From: a virus
Virus record (IMG/VR): IMGVR_UViG_3300030328_000950
Coordinates: 1-42,528 of that record
Length of the DNA stretch: 42,528 bases
Direction: 5' to 3' (one strand)
Made by a program: the position numbers and the translations under genes. A model generated the notes under the pieces. It saw only the letters and a program-made list of their open reading frames with translations, did no database searches and was not told the DNA's origin. Positions 23,401 through 32,472 of this stretch are shown piece by piece; positions within the stretch are counted from its first letter, which is position 1; each line of letters opens with the position of its first letter.

Positions 23401-24328
23401 TGAATATGAAGTTGGTCCTGAAGGTGCTGCATTCTTAGACCCATTTAAAGTTAAAGAGAATGACCCTCAGCATAAGTTTTTTGCTGATACTTTATTTGCA
23501 GATGCATACTACCAAATGTTAGCAAAAAGAAGTGGTGATAGAGTTGCAGCAATAGCAGACTTTATAAAGATGTTTGGATTTGACCCTACAGCATTAACTA
23601 CTTCTAAATCTAAAGCTATACAACCTACTACTTATACAACTGAAGGTGGATATTTTTATAAGCAAAATAAAGAACTTATGGATAGACACCCTGATGTTTC
23701 TTACTATCTGTTTCCAGATAGTCCTTTAGATGAGTTTGATTATCAAGCATGGGCTGATGCTTTTACACAAGGTAAGAGAATAGACTTATCACCTGAAGAA
23801 TTTCAAAGAAGCGTAAGACAAGCTCAAGGTTCATTAGCTTATGAAAACTTTAGAAGATTAATATTAGATACACCTTACTATCAAGGTTTTTCTATAGATA
23901 AAAAATTTGAAGCATTGTATATGTATAAATTAAATTTACAAGAACAATTTCCTGGTTATGGTACTACTTCTACTACACCTACTCCTTTAGATACAGATGC
24001 TAAGATTAAAGCCTTTAATCAGTTACTAAATGCAGAAGCAGGTAAAACTGTAAAACTACCTAATGGTGAAACAAAATTTATAGAACAATTAGATGTTGTT
24101 CAAGGTGCAATGAAATACATAATGGCTAGAGAAAAATTGCTTAAAGGATTAAAATATGAATACGGTGCTAATGCTACTTTGTATAGAGCAGAAGCTACTA
24201 AACAAAGACAGTATTTAAGTTTGTTAGCTAAACAGTTAATGATGCAGCACCCTGATTTCTACTATATATGGTATGATATATTCCGTAGAGAGATTGAAGA
24301 ACAAACTACATTTGGAGCATATAACTAA
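17474..24328 (+). CDS. Giant internal virion (ejection) protein with SLOG-like and ASCH-like regions
   Basis: At 2284 residues this is the largest protein here, using about a sixth of the genome. Around residues 627-665 the stretch with SGYYPGAEREALEIADEIGI and PYGH resembles the opening of YpsA-type SLOG nucleotide-binding domains; the matching second half (TSDATIIF near 970, KKLNIVGD near 1062) appears only after a long insertion. That insertion holds an ASCH/PUA-like region near 700-810 (AGKRTSTTRHAAGWAKEGG, GEKIYFKN). Later parts are helical, with a hydrophobic Gly-rich segment near residues 1837-1858 (GLNMVAGSIIPGVGPIVQLP) that could enter membranes. LRPAWVTRVVGEEQ (near 1274) recalls giant proteins of actinophages. 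It probably leaves the head during infection to aid DNA entry; a virion RNA polymerase was considered, but no such motifs were seen. Confidence 0.65.
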   Translation: MAEIRWWWTSPLTDEYENQKQEERIEQSAILGQLFNAAPDKANNLRNLVNEHFYLPKDVLVGSALMDLTTDSPELSTIVERWLDVEKTWWDRTKAVGRGVIRTAFTAFDSLQDEIVKKPTLAYQKFLNDKKWNDGVGLAGATLQLLTSREARNDLQNIRQELGPSVGREAITSAMKGEKVNLGEGYFANSTLAEDTDVYKELVGRGADPEEVKKIVQTYYGQDITNSERMRDEGLTIQNRFGTTKLTPAAGLVSNIIEPGTKSYNIVTGVIDGAYTLLADPSILVGSYLSKAGKATRSLSQADALKGAGIIDKAVRKTVHIPSATDYLANSKGGMFIVDQLIKADNFDTVGRLMKNQGDAVLHKKLKQATTRDEVYDALIPAIEGLEVTKRLDPTSLFLKGNLSSRLGKLVGGEYGEAVGLSGAIKKSQSESGVARLFQGFPVPKLNVKDLNQSFFDLKDWMRFAKVDDDIAEPVLDKLAELAESRILNPNKAQAMQNMGDILDIWNDVLTHIGQKFEAIDLPPQLVKGIKRWMASVDETHKYFVNELGQSEWFPGSKFDSINTNMRKYFGEELDEADAYNIISRVISKYKKDSNVVDDEVQDLVNKLRDIADSPNEQVHKTLVDEVTSGYYPGAEREALEIADEIGIRTSGRVPYGHTAVDAKVDQDFLSEEIRTSGAKIFSMGYKMRPEETIDLGKEGSTFARVLAGKRTSTTRHAAGWAKEGGVPKTGEKIYFKNYEDDVVGVTVTNVRTLPRNLFTSPEHRPLLDDILQTEGWTEVEYAYRLRDRVESGKAIRVEFQINEGSRYDSLSPRMKNLNLTDMRGVDEYNAQVALNKAKEGLAIDISNDMKNLSNRQRRRAQYLIKEVEQTEKALEKVRSARLDLDRQIMQTPDKATKGDEYVEVYSKLSKDDESLRLLLVKDRDELYELVPNYRKVDDLSASKDIYDPDYWKQDFGIVDPKGDNMGQAVKYNIDTSDATIIFTKKRYYGDGKKQFPQSKNLQKIQNYLNDGKWEEPKSSNLASGVYQGNKPYVIIEVGKAGQLGKQDIVKYQDFLFKNKVKKLNIVGDQLIENDELYDVFNRLMFYRTKGTAITVNKLLNVIEENIDQLRKVDMDDAEPEDILNEVLEEFKNTSAGKSVDTAYEPRATAHLLSEYWDEGYIPMPDARLFLRVFRPMRDLSLRLTGRHKKMPVDEYEKLLAKPVADLAKIELSTDRTFVEEVRRLVGKTRIRIKLDSDAENVANISEGMLTMIGDGYMQRIWKPSVLLRPAWVTRVVGEEQIRMWADDLDNVFAHPLSSLAWILGRKPQRNRQLFLKTREKSRDYLSEQWGRGGKDILDESLENSFYHQEAMSNTHNGVLFGVNPKRARGFTLVGVGGKGWNTHWASELLQLVDDPLASKIAAITLDPVQDGQKFKVALDDIKQSFWNGELKEWRMAFVGNADDMGRASKKLILENRAHADSYIDSIVARLHVKTGGTYEAFEIVPGGTPKLISSRDDARILPAVTDIKNPIRYDIKTSGDKELIAHIAGGADETTNVVQVFSKKKNDYQDITLSRNMTRSEFRVYSTWLKNFKTDVLDGSLIKFKASRFELGSDKLSEYDKVLETFFSTLMGASTNELSRSTAFRQYYWRFIESIYANMDDASRAVILKQAKSTMGVGETNRLIPGSRAKKYVDSLENMGKADISKMIGIDDLESVDDLAKAYALNETKSLLYDLNNRHVISDMLRLMFPFAEVYIEIAGTWTRLLKNQKTLFGRKVQRTVEGFRDTSIFGENEDEGFFTSDPRTGEEMYNIAGFGLNNKLDRELNPDTEDASAVNPITGRNDLEAPQINTRIEGYASGLNMVAGSIIPGVGPIVQLPASAVLPSTEGIDQAIFPYGRPAYKVTDPSYWVDATLPSWINKLRAANGSTSSPELQRAYANRVKEIQRAMFTTGIYDDSSPEAEQESLERAKKLANSMLKYQAFIQFVMPTGATVKYEYEVGPEGAAFLDPFKVKENDPQHKFFADTLFADAYYQMLAKRSGDRVAAIADFIKMFGFDPTALTTSKSKAIQPTTYTTEGGYFYKQNKELMDRHPDVSYYLFPDSPLDEFDYQAWADAFTQGKRIDLSPEEFQRSVRQAQGSLAYENFRRLILDTPYYQGFSIDKKFEALYMYKLNLQEQFPGYGTTSTTPTPLDTDAKIKAFNQLLNAEAGKTVKLPNGETKFIEQLDVVQGAMKYIMAREKLLKGLKYEYGANATLYRAEATKQRQYLSLLAKQLMMQHPDFYYIWYDIFRREIEEQTTFGAYN

Positions 24329-26100
24329 TGAGTGAAGAAGTAAAACCACAACTTACTGAAGAAGAAATAAAATTATTAGAGGATATATTAAACAATAGAA
24401 AAAATGTTCCTTATGAAGATACTAAAACTTCTGTTCTTGATATAGCTAGAGATATTAAACAACAATTCCAATCTGGCGTAGAAGAAGCTGACTTTGACGA
24501 AGAAGAGTTTTTAGAATTTTGGGGAGTCTTTGCTTGGATACCAAATATGGTTTGGAATGAAATAGTATATAAATCTATATTAAAACCTGGAGTAGAAGCA
24601 GTTACAGAGGTAGGTCAAGCTCAGATAGATGACCCTGCTCCTGATAGACAACAAGAACAAGGTATGAGTTATACCAAATGGACTAATATGATTTCTTATT
24701 CCTTAGGTAGAAGATACGATGAATTAGAACCTGAAGTAAGAGAAGGATTAGATTTAATATATAACACAGTAGACCCTGCTAGTTTAGACGAAATATCAAG
24801 TATGGCTGGACAACATCACGAGGCTATGATTGATGCAGTTATTGCAGGTAAAGACCCTAGAGATATAGTTATTACTGTAGATGATGCAAATATGGAAATA
24901 CTTGCTGAGTATTCATCAGAAGCAGATTTGTCATACAAAGCTTATTTAGAAAAAGAAGCAAGAGAAAATGGATACAGAGATGCAGTATTGACATTAACTG
25001 ACGAAGCTTTTGCGACAGGACAGAGAGCACAGTTAGAAGAAGGTATCATTACTCCTGAAGAATATTTAGATAATGTAGATAAAAGGTTAAGAGATTTAGA
25101 CATAGATGTAGAAGCATATCTTGAAGCACAAGATGCTGGTGCATTACCTCCAGGTACAATGGGTGCACCGCAAAATGAATTTATGGAAGTAATTGATGAC
25201 CCTTTCTTGCAAGTTAGTGCTTTTAATTTAGGTCAAACTAATTATTACGGACTAGGAGATGTAGACCTTAAAGGACCTGTATATTCTAATACAGATGAAA
25301 TACCATTGTATGAGTATGGATTAGGGAGACAGTTGTTTGCAAATGCATCTGCTGAAGAAATTATGGAAGTACAACTTTTATTAGTAGAATCAGGTTTCTT
25401 AAAACCATTTAGTTTTGTTTATGGTGTACTTGATAACAATGATGGTGGAACTTTACAAGCTATAGAAAGTGCTATGTCTAGATTTAATATTAATGGAGAA
25501 GCTGTAACAAGAGAAGACTTGTTAAGCATAATGTCATTACCAGGTGCCACACCACAAAACTTAACAGTATTTATTAAAGAGTTTTATAAAGATACATTAG
25601 AAGATTATGCATTTGGTACTAATAATTTTGAAACTTCTGACAGTTATGGAGTTAATTACAATAGTGTATTTACATACATTAAACCAAACTTTAATGATTC
25701 TAAGAACACTATAGGGGCTGCTATTGAAAGAGGATTAGGTAGACCTGCAAGTACTAGCGAAATTGAGGCTTATGTAGATTACATAAACAAAATTTCTTAT
25801 GATTTACAAAAAGAAAATTTTGCTATTAATCAAAGAAATATAGATAAACAAATTGAAGCAGAAAGACAAAGGCAAATGGCTTCAATGCAAGGACAACCAT
25901 ATGATAATGAAGTTGTACTTGAACAACCGTTATCTGGTGAAAATATGGGACAAGCATTGTATTCAGGTTTTAACGATTTTGTAAAAGAACAATATGGAGG
26001 TTTACTTGAAGGCAATCAACAAGCAGCTCTTTATAATAATGCTTTTGTTAATATGCTTAATTCAATGTCCAATCTTGGCAGATACAGTCAAGGAGGATAG
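24328..26100 (+). CDS. Internal virion protein with possible peptidoglycan-binding-like segment
   Basis: The 590-residue protein is acidic at its start (LTEEEIKLLEDIL) and largely helical. Around residues 345-395 a segment with EVQLLLVESGFLKPFSF and later LQAIESAMSRFNING resembles the small three-helix peptidoglycan-binding fold, a weak match. GRPASTSEIEAYVDYINK near 470 and a Gln-rich helix follow. Its ATG overlaps the stop of the giant protein and its end holds GGAGG, the ribosome binding site for the lysozyme-like gene. Position within the internal-protein block supports a role in ejection through the cell wall. Confidence 0.55.
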   Translation: MSEEVKPQLTEEEIKLLEDILNNRKNVPYEDTKTSVLDIARDIKQQFQSGVEEADFDEEEFLEFWGVFAWIPNMVWNEIVYKSILKPGVEAVTEVGQAQIDDPAPDRQQEQGMSYTKWTNMISYSLGRRYDELEPEVREGLDLIYNTVDPASLDEISSMAGQHHEAMIDAVIAGKDPRDIVITVDDANMEILAEYSSEADLSYKAYLEKEARENGYRDAVLTLTDEAFATGQRAQLEEGIITPEEYLDNVDKRLRDLDIDVEAYLEAQDAGALPPGTMGAPQNEFMEVIDDPFLQVSAFNLGQTNYYGLGDVDLKGPVYSNTDEIPLYEYGLGRQLFANASAEEIMEVQLLLVESGFLKPFSFVYGVLDNNDGGTLQAIESAMSRFNINGEAVTREDLLSIMSLPGATPQNLTVFIKEFYKDTLEDYAFGTNNFETSDSYGVNYNSVFTYIKPNFNDSKNTIGAAIERGLGRPASTSEIEAYVDYINKISYDLQKENFAINQRNIDKQIEAERQRQMASMQGQPYDNEVVLEQPLSGENMGQALYSGFNDFVKEQYGGLLEGNQQAALYNNAFVNMLNSMSNLGRYSQGG

Positions 26101-26101
26101 T

Positions 26102-26911
26102 TTGAAAAACGAATATAATATTGACGAACTATATTGGTTAGTGCAAGCAGCTACAGCATTTTTAACACAAGATGGATTTGAATTTAAAGAAAGCAATGGT
26201 CCAGTTAAGAACCCAACAGACCCAGGTGATGCTGCTTATTTAGTATCTATTGCTTTAGCTGAACACGGTAATAATGAAAGCAAAGTAGCTTATAGTAAAA
26301 AAAGTAACATAACAAATGTTGTTGATGGTGTCGTTACAGATGATTGGGGATTGTGGCAAATTAATGATGGTAAAGAAATATTAGAATACCTTACATCAAC
26401 ATCGCCACATACTAATTCTAATATCACTATATTTAAAAATAAAAGTAGAGCAGAGTTTAAAAAAATGATGTTGAATCCTTTTTATAATGCTATTGCTGCA
26501 GTTGCTGTAGCACAACTTGAATCTGATGACAATGGTTCTAATTTTAGTGAAGAGTTTCAAGGTGTAAATAATTGGTCTACTGTTAAACAAAAAAAGATTA
26601 TGATTTTAGAACCTTTGCAACAAGTAAGTTCTATTGCAGGAAAAATGGAAGTACAACAACAAATGACAGACAAACACTTAGAATACTGGGATGAGATATT
26701 TCAATCAGATATAAAGAATATAAAACCAGCAGATGAAATAATAATAGAACCTCGACCTCAAGTAGAAGAAGAGCCTGTAGATTTTATGTCTAATATGGTT
26801 GACCTTTTAAAGAAAGCAAATCAAAAAAGAGAAGATAAAAGAAATGAAAATGTTACGACTGACCCTTTGTTTAAAAACATAATGGAGGGAGGTTATTATG
26901 ACATTACCTAA
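26102..26911 (+). CDS. Virion-associated lysozyme-like (transglycosylase) protein, TTG start
   Basis: The product has a lysozyme-like core: ALAEHGNNE with the catalytic Glu candidate near residue 54, then DDWGLWQIND (near 83-92), as in G-type/SLT transglycosylases where a Glu is followed by a Gly-Leu-x-Gln-Ile strand. TTG 26102 is chosen as start because GGAGG (26092-26096) lies just before it. A longer frame from 25994 would add a signal-peptide-like start but would overlap the previous gene by over 100 bases. The enzyme would cut peptidoglycan locally during DNA injection. The C-terminal half is helical and charged. Confidence 0.7.
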   Translation: MKNEYNIDELYWLVQAATAFLTQDGFEFKESNGPVKNPTDPGDAAYLVSIALAEHGNNESKVAYSKKSNITNVVDGVVTDDWGLWQINDGKEILEYLTSTSPHTNSNITIFKNKSRAEFKKMMLNPFYNAIAAVAVAQLESDDNGSNFSEEFQGVNNWSTVKQKKIMILEPLQQVSSIAGKMEVQQQMTDKHLEYWDEIFQSDIKNIKPADEIIIEPRPQVEEEPVDFMSNMVDLLKKANQKREDKRNENVTTDPLFKNIMEGGYYDIT

Positions 26912-27011
26912 GGAAAAATTAAAAGAACTTATTCAAGCATCAAAAAATAAAATGGATATTGAAAAACAAATTCGCATAATAGAAGATATTAAAAATGATA
27001 GAAGACCTTAA
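26898..27011 (+). CDS. Small helical protein (37 residues)
   Basis: ATG 26898 follows GGAGGGAGG (26884-26892) and encodes a charged amphipathic helix (LPKEKLKELIQASKNKM). It overlaps the end of the lysozyme-like gene and the start of the 1825-residue gene. The very strong ribosome binding site supports translation; it may also couple ribosomes to the large gene downstream, whose own start signal is weak. Confidence 0.5.
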   Translation: MTLPKEKLKELIQASKNKMDIEKQIRIIEDIKNDRRP

Positions 27012-30000
27012 AAAAAAGTTAAAAGATATTCATTTAGAAATTGCAAAACTAAAAGATGAAATAACTCGTGAAGAATTTGGTGACCTTGGCCATCAAGCTC
27101 AAGAAGATGCCGTAGGTGAATTAGAATATCTCGAAAATAGTGCAAAGGAATTGGAAAAAGAAATTAATAGGCTGCAACAGCAGGATACAATTGGTGGAAG
27201 AACTTTAGATAACGCAAGGTTAGCAGCTGAATTTGACGAAGCAGGATTAACAGTTGAAGATTTAGGATTTGTAACTGAAACTACTCCCCGCACCATGTGG
27301 GTTAGTAATCAGCCTGTCCAGATACCTTCATCAAATTACGATAATCTTAAACCTGTAGATACTCCAGAAGCAGTAAAAGCTTTAGAAGAATTAAAGTTTC
27401 TTGAAAAACACATAGAAGAAATAAATAAAAAATTAAAGGCAATCGACAAATTAATTTATGATGAAATTGGTCCTAGTCCTAAGAACAAAGAACAAAATGA
27501 TAGATTAGCTGCAGCACTAGATAAAACAAAAGCTTATAAGTTATACCTCGTACAAATAGATTACCGTATTGCAGACCTAGAACAAGTAGTAGAAGGTGCC
27601 AAATTAGGAGACTGGAAAGAGCAACAAGCTGAAGCAGCTAAAGCAGCAGGAGTTGAACCGCCAGAAAATATTGATTTATTAACTAGATGGAATGGTGTAT
27701 TGTCTGATGAAGATATATTTAAACAATATGAAGAAGCAAAAAAAATTGAACGACCTTTAGAACAAAGAGCATCGCTAAGTTTTGTAGAAAGTCAAGATAA
27801 ATCTAAACAGGCAAAAACATTAGATTTCTTTGATAATTTGACTAAGAAATTTGATGAATTTATAGCTAATAGACCTACCGACACTACTACATTTACAGGC
27901 AACAACCCTACTGGGCATACATTTAAATGGACAATTTGGAATGATAAAATTATATATATAGATTTAATGATGATTAAACCTGAAAGGCAAGGAGAATTTG
28001 CAACATCACGAATGATTTTTGAAACTATTAATTGGATGGAAAAAGAGGGTATGCATATTGTAACACAGCCAGCTAATGACTGGGTTTATAAATCTATGGT
28101 AAGAAATGGTGGAAGGGATATAGGAGACGGACATATTTATTTTGGTACTGATATAAAACAATTCGAAAAAGATTGGTTAGCTTTATATAAGCCAGGTGTC
28201 TACGGTCCAGCCAACACATATATGGACCAGTATGCAAACTTAGTAGAATTATATACTCAATTAAATCCAGAACAAAAAAAGAAATATATGGAAATAGTAA
28301 ATCAATCTAATTTAGATAAGAATGAAATGGCTTTAGTTGATTCATATGTAAAAGAGATTGGTATTGATAATGTAGATTTTAAAAACTTAGACCTATGGCG
28401 AATGAGCACAGCATTCAGGGTTGCAAGAGAAGAGATGTCAGCACAAGATTATTTTAAAATACGAAATACAGGTAAATTAGAACAATTATTAAAAGGTCTT
28501 GATGAAGCAGACAATATTTGGAATTGGATGCTTTCAACTGAAAGTGGTGTTAAATTTTTGTCAGAATCATTATTAGAAATGGAAGCACTAAATGTAGATA
28601 CATCTTCTGAAAAATATACGGATTCTGAAAAATTAAGAACAGTTCTTGAGCGTAGATTAAAAGATAGAGGTCTACTTAATGATGTAACATTAAATGCAAA
28701 AGAACAAGAAAATTTGTTGTATTCATTTGGAAGACAAGGTTCACCATACGATATATCCGACCCAAATGGATGGTATCTTGACACACATCAATGGAATTTC
28801 AAAGTTACTGATGCTGATTTAGAAAGTTTTAAAAAATTATATGACCCTGAATTTCGTAAATCTTTTTTACAAAATTTACTAGGTTCTGAGATTCTTGGAC
28901 CAGAGATATCCCCAGAAGAAATATTATCCGAAATGTTTGAAGCGTATAGAACAGCAATAGAAAGTGATTCTAAAGTAAAAGTTTTTGAAATCAGAAGAAA
29001 ATATAATAATATATTAAGGCGTTATTTAACAGGTTTAGATTATTTACAAAGTGAAGTTATTACTATAGATTCTCACCCCACACTAGATATTCATAATCAA
29101 GTACTTAATGTTTATCACGCATCTACACCTATTAATGCAGCATTAGGATTTAGAACACCAGAATGGGATAGGGATAGTATGGGTGGAAGAACATCTGGTC
29201 ACGGTAGTAATACATACTTTGCTACAGGTTCTAATTACACACAAGACTACAGAGGATTTGGTGGTGTAAGATTAGAAGGAAGAAGTACTTATGTATATCA
29301 AATAGATTTAGATGCAAGTGGAATTGCTAATGAAAATATACTAAATTACCATAGACCTATGTCTACGCAGCTTACTGAAAGTTTATTAGATAGTGTAAAG
29401 TCTGGTATGAGTACTAGATATTACGAACAAGCAGTTCCAAAAATACAAGAATTTTTAGCTACAGACTCGGGACGAAGTTACAATGAATTTAAATTTTTTT
29501 TGCAGAGAGAAGTAGGATTTAAGATGCCTTTATCTTGGTGGGTAGACCAACTTAAAGATGCTGGTATTAAAGTTGTATATCATAGTGAGACAGGTAGAGG
29601 AGATAGACAGCCTACTAGAATATTAAGTTCAGATGGTCCTGTTACAATTAAAGGAGGTCCTAATACTCGTGGTAGGAATGAAGAAGAGTTATTATTTTTA
29701 GAACCAGAAACATTAGAGTATGAAGTAAGAGAATTAAGAAACACCTCAGGTGCTACACAGCAAACGCATAGCCAAATTAGTGATGATGATATTATACCTT
29801 TTGATAAAAAGAATGCAATGAAAGATTTAATAGGTGGATATTATAATCGTTTGAGTGATACTATAATAAGAGATTTTCCAGGCAATGCGTATTACTTAGA
29901 AGATTTACTTAGAGAGTTTAATACAGAGATAAGAAATAGACCTCCTAACCCTTTATATGATGAGTATGTTCAACAATTAGAAAGTGTAATTAAACAAGTT

Positions 30001-32472
30001 AGAAATCTTATTGATGAACAAGGACTAACAGGAAAACAAATATTACATCACATTGATTTTGATAAACTTACACAAGATGTTGGTGGTGGTAATATTACCT
30101 TTCTTCACCATAGAAAAACTATTGAGTCAAATCTTGGGTATGCAGACTTACCAGAATATCAAGCTGGAACAAGAGTAGATTCTGATGACATACTTTATAG
30201 ATATGAATTAAATAAATACAATGTACAAGTTAAAAAGTTTTACAAGGTAATAGCAAATGATATGACCGAAGAAAAATTACATTTAGTAGGGGAAGACGGT
30301 ATAAAGATAGAAACTTATTACGATATTGATTTTATTTACGATGAAAACATAAACAACCCTCATACTCGACCTCAAGCAGAGAGACTAACATATATAAGAG
30401 AAAGAATAAATAGAGTTCAAGCTTATGTAGAAAGTTTAGGCAAAGCATTAGAAGTCTCACCTACTAGTCCTACACAAGGATATCAACAGTCAACATTGTT
30501 AAATGAACTACTAACAAATCAACATACTGATAGAGTTTTAAGAATACCAGTATATTACAGAAACAATGAAGGTGTACCTCTAAACCCAGAAGATATAAGA
30601 GCTGGATACAATAAAGGTAGAAGACCAATAGTAAATCCACAAGGAGATATTGAATATTTAGACTTAGTAGAAGATTTGTTTACTACACGAAATACAGGTG
30701 GTTCTATTACTTTTGCTTTAGATACATACTTAAGAGACGATAATACCTTTTATCAAATGACAGGAGAAAAAATTAAACCTGGTGCAACAGATAATTTTTT
30801 TCAAATAGAAGTTAATACTAAAAATATAGTTAGCTTACAACAATTAAAGACAGGTGGATGGTTAACAAACTTTAATATAGAAGCTGCAGCAGATGCATTT
30901 AATTTACCTAGGTATAAATTATTAGAATATTTAGAAGAAGCAGGTTTAGTTAAAAGACCAAGAAGTAGTTATGAAATAGTAGGTGATAGTTTTTTTGGTA
31001 CACAAACAGAATTTGGTGAGGCAGATATTATAAATGAAAAAACTGTTAAGTTAGCTAAGTTAATTAGTCCAAATAAAGAAGTTGAATTAGTTATAAATAA
31101 ACTTTTAAGGGCTGCTGGTATTGAAGGTTATGTAAATCAACCGTTCCTTAATATGAAAGATTTGTTAGCTGAAGGTGAACGCACATCAACTTTTATTACT
31201 TTGTTTGACCCTAATGACTATGCAGGTGTTGGTAAACATATACCTGTTTTAAGACTAGATAATTGGGAAACAATGGGAACGAATATGAATCAGTTTGAAA
31301 CAGTTCTAGGTCAAGACACACCAGCATTAACTAGGTATGAAGATTTAAATATTGCTTACGACCAAAGAGTACTAGATGAAGGATTCGAAAGCCGTCTATT
31401 ATTTGATAAAGGATTTAATGCTGCCGAAAGAGAAGCATTAGGTTTAACAGGTGAGATAGGAGATTTAGTAAATGACAATATATTTGATAAGCACACTACA
31501 CAAAGGGTAATAGAAACTGGTAATTTAATAGACGATGTAGCAGCTATTAATGATGCTACTGATATGGTTATATCACAAATAGAGTGGGGGGAACCAATAA
31601 CAGAAGAAGAGCTTGCTGAGAGTATAAGAAAAGCTATAGCAGAAGGTAAATACATAGACCTAGAACTTTTAACTAGAAGAGGTAGAGCAAAAGCTTTACT
31701 TAACAAAAAGATTGTACAATTTATAAACTACAAAGGTAAAGTTGGTGCTGGTATTGCCTTCCTAGATTATTTTGAAATAATAGCTCTTGCAGCAGCTGCT
31801 TCTTATGGAGCTAGAGATTTAACAGTACCTAGGTTTCATGACCATCTTTTTGACTTGACTAAAGGAGTATTAGGTAAAGAATATGATGTAGATAGCTTAG
31901 AACTAGATATGGAAGAGTTTAGTAAATCTATGGAGATTGCAGATAAAGTTTCTCCTTTAAGTCATTTATATAGAAAGATAGCTGATAGACCTTTCTGGCA
32001 AACAGTAGGAGATTTTGATTGGATGGTTAGATATGGTGATGGAGGCTTTGGTCCTAAACCAATTAATCCATATAGACAACCTAGCATAGTAGAAGGTTTA
32101 GCACCTGCATTTATTGCAGGTATAACTCCATATTTATATATGAGTGATGTAGCTCAACCTTACGAAGGACAACCACCTATGTCAGATATAGCTTTGATTA
32201 CAAACTATAATATGCCTGCAAATACGGAAATCAGACAAGTTACTGCTGGAGAAGCTGAGTATATGGATGCTTCTCCTTGGGGTAAATTTTGGTTACAATT
32301 TAAAGATAACTATAAAGATTGGAAACATAAAAAAATAGAAGAAGAGAAAAACCCTTTTTGGATGGGAGAACATACACCTGCTGTGATAAGAGACGATAAT
32401 CCTTCTATGGGTATATACGAAAAATATGGTGTACCAAAAAAGAAATGGTATGATATAGGAAGGAGTTGGTAA
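26995..32472 (+). CDS. Giant internal virion protein with GNAT-like and ADP-ribosyltransferase-like domains
   Basis: This 1825-residue protein begins with a coiled coil (residues 1-65). Residues ~305-400 read like a GNAT acetyltransferase: a strand pair, then IKPERQGEFATSRMIFETI in the acetyl-CoA loop position and a following WMEKEG helix. Residues ~700-900 recall an ADP-ribosyltransferase or related NAD-binding fold: VYHAST at 703, NTYFATG near 740, then a VYQIDLD strand. Near 1580-1605 a hydrophobic stretch (FLDYFEIIALAAAASYGA) may insert in membranes. Multi-domain 'polyvalent' proteins carried in phage heads are known to pair such enzymes. The ribosome binding site is weak. Domain calls are by eye. 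Confidence 0.6.
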   Translation: MIEDLKKKLKDIHLEIAKLKDEITREEFGDLGHQAQEDAVGELEYLENSAKELEKEINRLQQQDTIGGRTLDNARLAAEFDEAGLTVEDLGFVTETTPRTMWVSNQPVQIPSSNYDNLKPVDTPEAVKALEELKFLEKHIEEINKKLKAIDKLIYDEIGPSPKNKEQNDRLAAALDKTKAYKLYLVQIDYRIADLEQVVEGAKLGDWKEQQAEAAKAAGVEPPENIDLLTRWNGVLSDEDIFKQYEEAKKIERPLEQRASLSFVESQDKSKQAKTLDFFDNLTKKFDEFIANRPTDTTTFTGNNPTGHTFKWTIWNDKIIYIDLMMIKPERQGEFATSRMIFETINWMEKEGMHIVTQPANDWVYKSMVRNGGRDIGDGHIYFGTDIKQFEKDWLALYKPGVYGPANTYMDQYANLVELYTQLNPEQKKKYMEIVNQSNLDKNEMALVDSYVKEIGIDNVDFKNLDLWRMSTAFRVAREEMSAQDYFKIRNTGKLEQLLKGLDEADNIWNWMLSTESGVKFLSESLLEMEALNVDTSSEKYTDSEKLRTVLERRLKDRGLLNDVTLNAKEQENLLYSFGRQGSPYDISDPNGWYLDTHQWNFKVTDADLESFKKLYDPEFRKSFLQNLLGSEILGPEISPEEILSEMFEAYRTAIESDSKVKVFEIRRKYNNILRRYLTGLDYLQSEVITIDSHPTLDIHNQVLNVYHASTPINAALGFRTPEWDRDSMGGRTSGHGSNTYFATGSNYTQDYRGFGGVRLEGRSTYVYQIDLDASGIANENILNYHRPMSTQLTESLLDSVKSGMSTRYYEQAVPKIQEFLATDSGRSYNEFKFFLQREVGFKMPLSWWVDQLKDAGIKVVYHSETGRGDRQPTRILSSDGPVTIKGGPNTRGRNEEELLFLEPETLEYEVRELRNTSGATQQTHSQISDDDIIPFDKKNAMKDLIGGYYNRLSDTIIRDFPGNAYYLEDLLREFNTEIRNRPPNPLYDEYVQQLESVIKQVRNLIDEQGLTGKQILHHIDFDKLTQDVGGGNITFLHHRKTIESNLGYADLPEYQAGTRVDSDDILYRYELNKYNVQVKKFYKVIANDMTEEKLHLVGEDGIKIETYYDIDFIYDENINNPHTRPQAERLTYIRERINRVQAYVESLGKALEVSPTSPTQGYQQSTLLNELLTNQHTDRVLRIPVYYRNNEGVPLNPEDIRAGYNKGRRPIVNPQGDIEYLDLVEDLFTTRNTGGSITFALDTYLRDDNTFYQMTGEKIKPGATDNFFQIEVNTKNIVSLQQLKTGGWLTNFNIEAAADAFNLPRYKLLEYLEEAGLVKRPRSSYEIVGDSFFGTQTEFGEADIINEKTVKLAKLISPNKEVELVINKLLRAAGIEGYVNQPFLNMKDLLAEGERTSTFITLFDPNDYAGVGKHIPVLRLDNWETMGTNMNQFETVLGQDTPALTRYEDLNIAYDQRVLDEGFESRLLFDKGFNAAEREALGLTGEIGDLVNDNIFDKHTTQRVIETGNLIDDVAAINDATDMVISQIEWGEPITEEELAESIRKAIAEGKYIDLELLTRRGRAKALLNKKIVQFINYKGKVGAGIAFLDYFEIIALAAAASYGARDLTVPRFHDHLFDLTKGVLGKEYDVDSLELDMEEFSKSMEIADKVSPLSHLYRKIADRPFWQTVGDFDWMVRYGDGGFGPKPINPYRQPSIVEGLAPAFIAGITPYLYMSDVAQPYEGQPPMSDIALITNYNMPANTEIRQVTAGEAEYMDASPWGKFWLQFKDNYKDWKHKKIEEEKNPFWMGEHTPAVIRDDNPSMGIYEKYGVPKKKWYDIGRSW

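Noticed and set aside
17474-24328. Virion RNA polymerase of the N4 type in the giant protein
   Set aside because: The length is suggestive, but I could not find the catalytic motifs of T7/N4-type polymerases.
25994-26101. Signal-peptide-like extension of the lysozyme-like protein
   Set aside because: The hydrophobic start comes from reading the end of the preceding gene out of frame; TTG 26102 with GGAGG is the better start.
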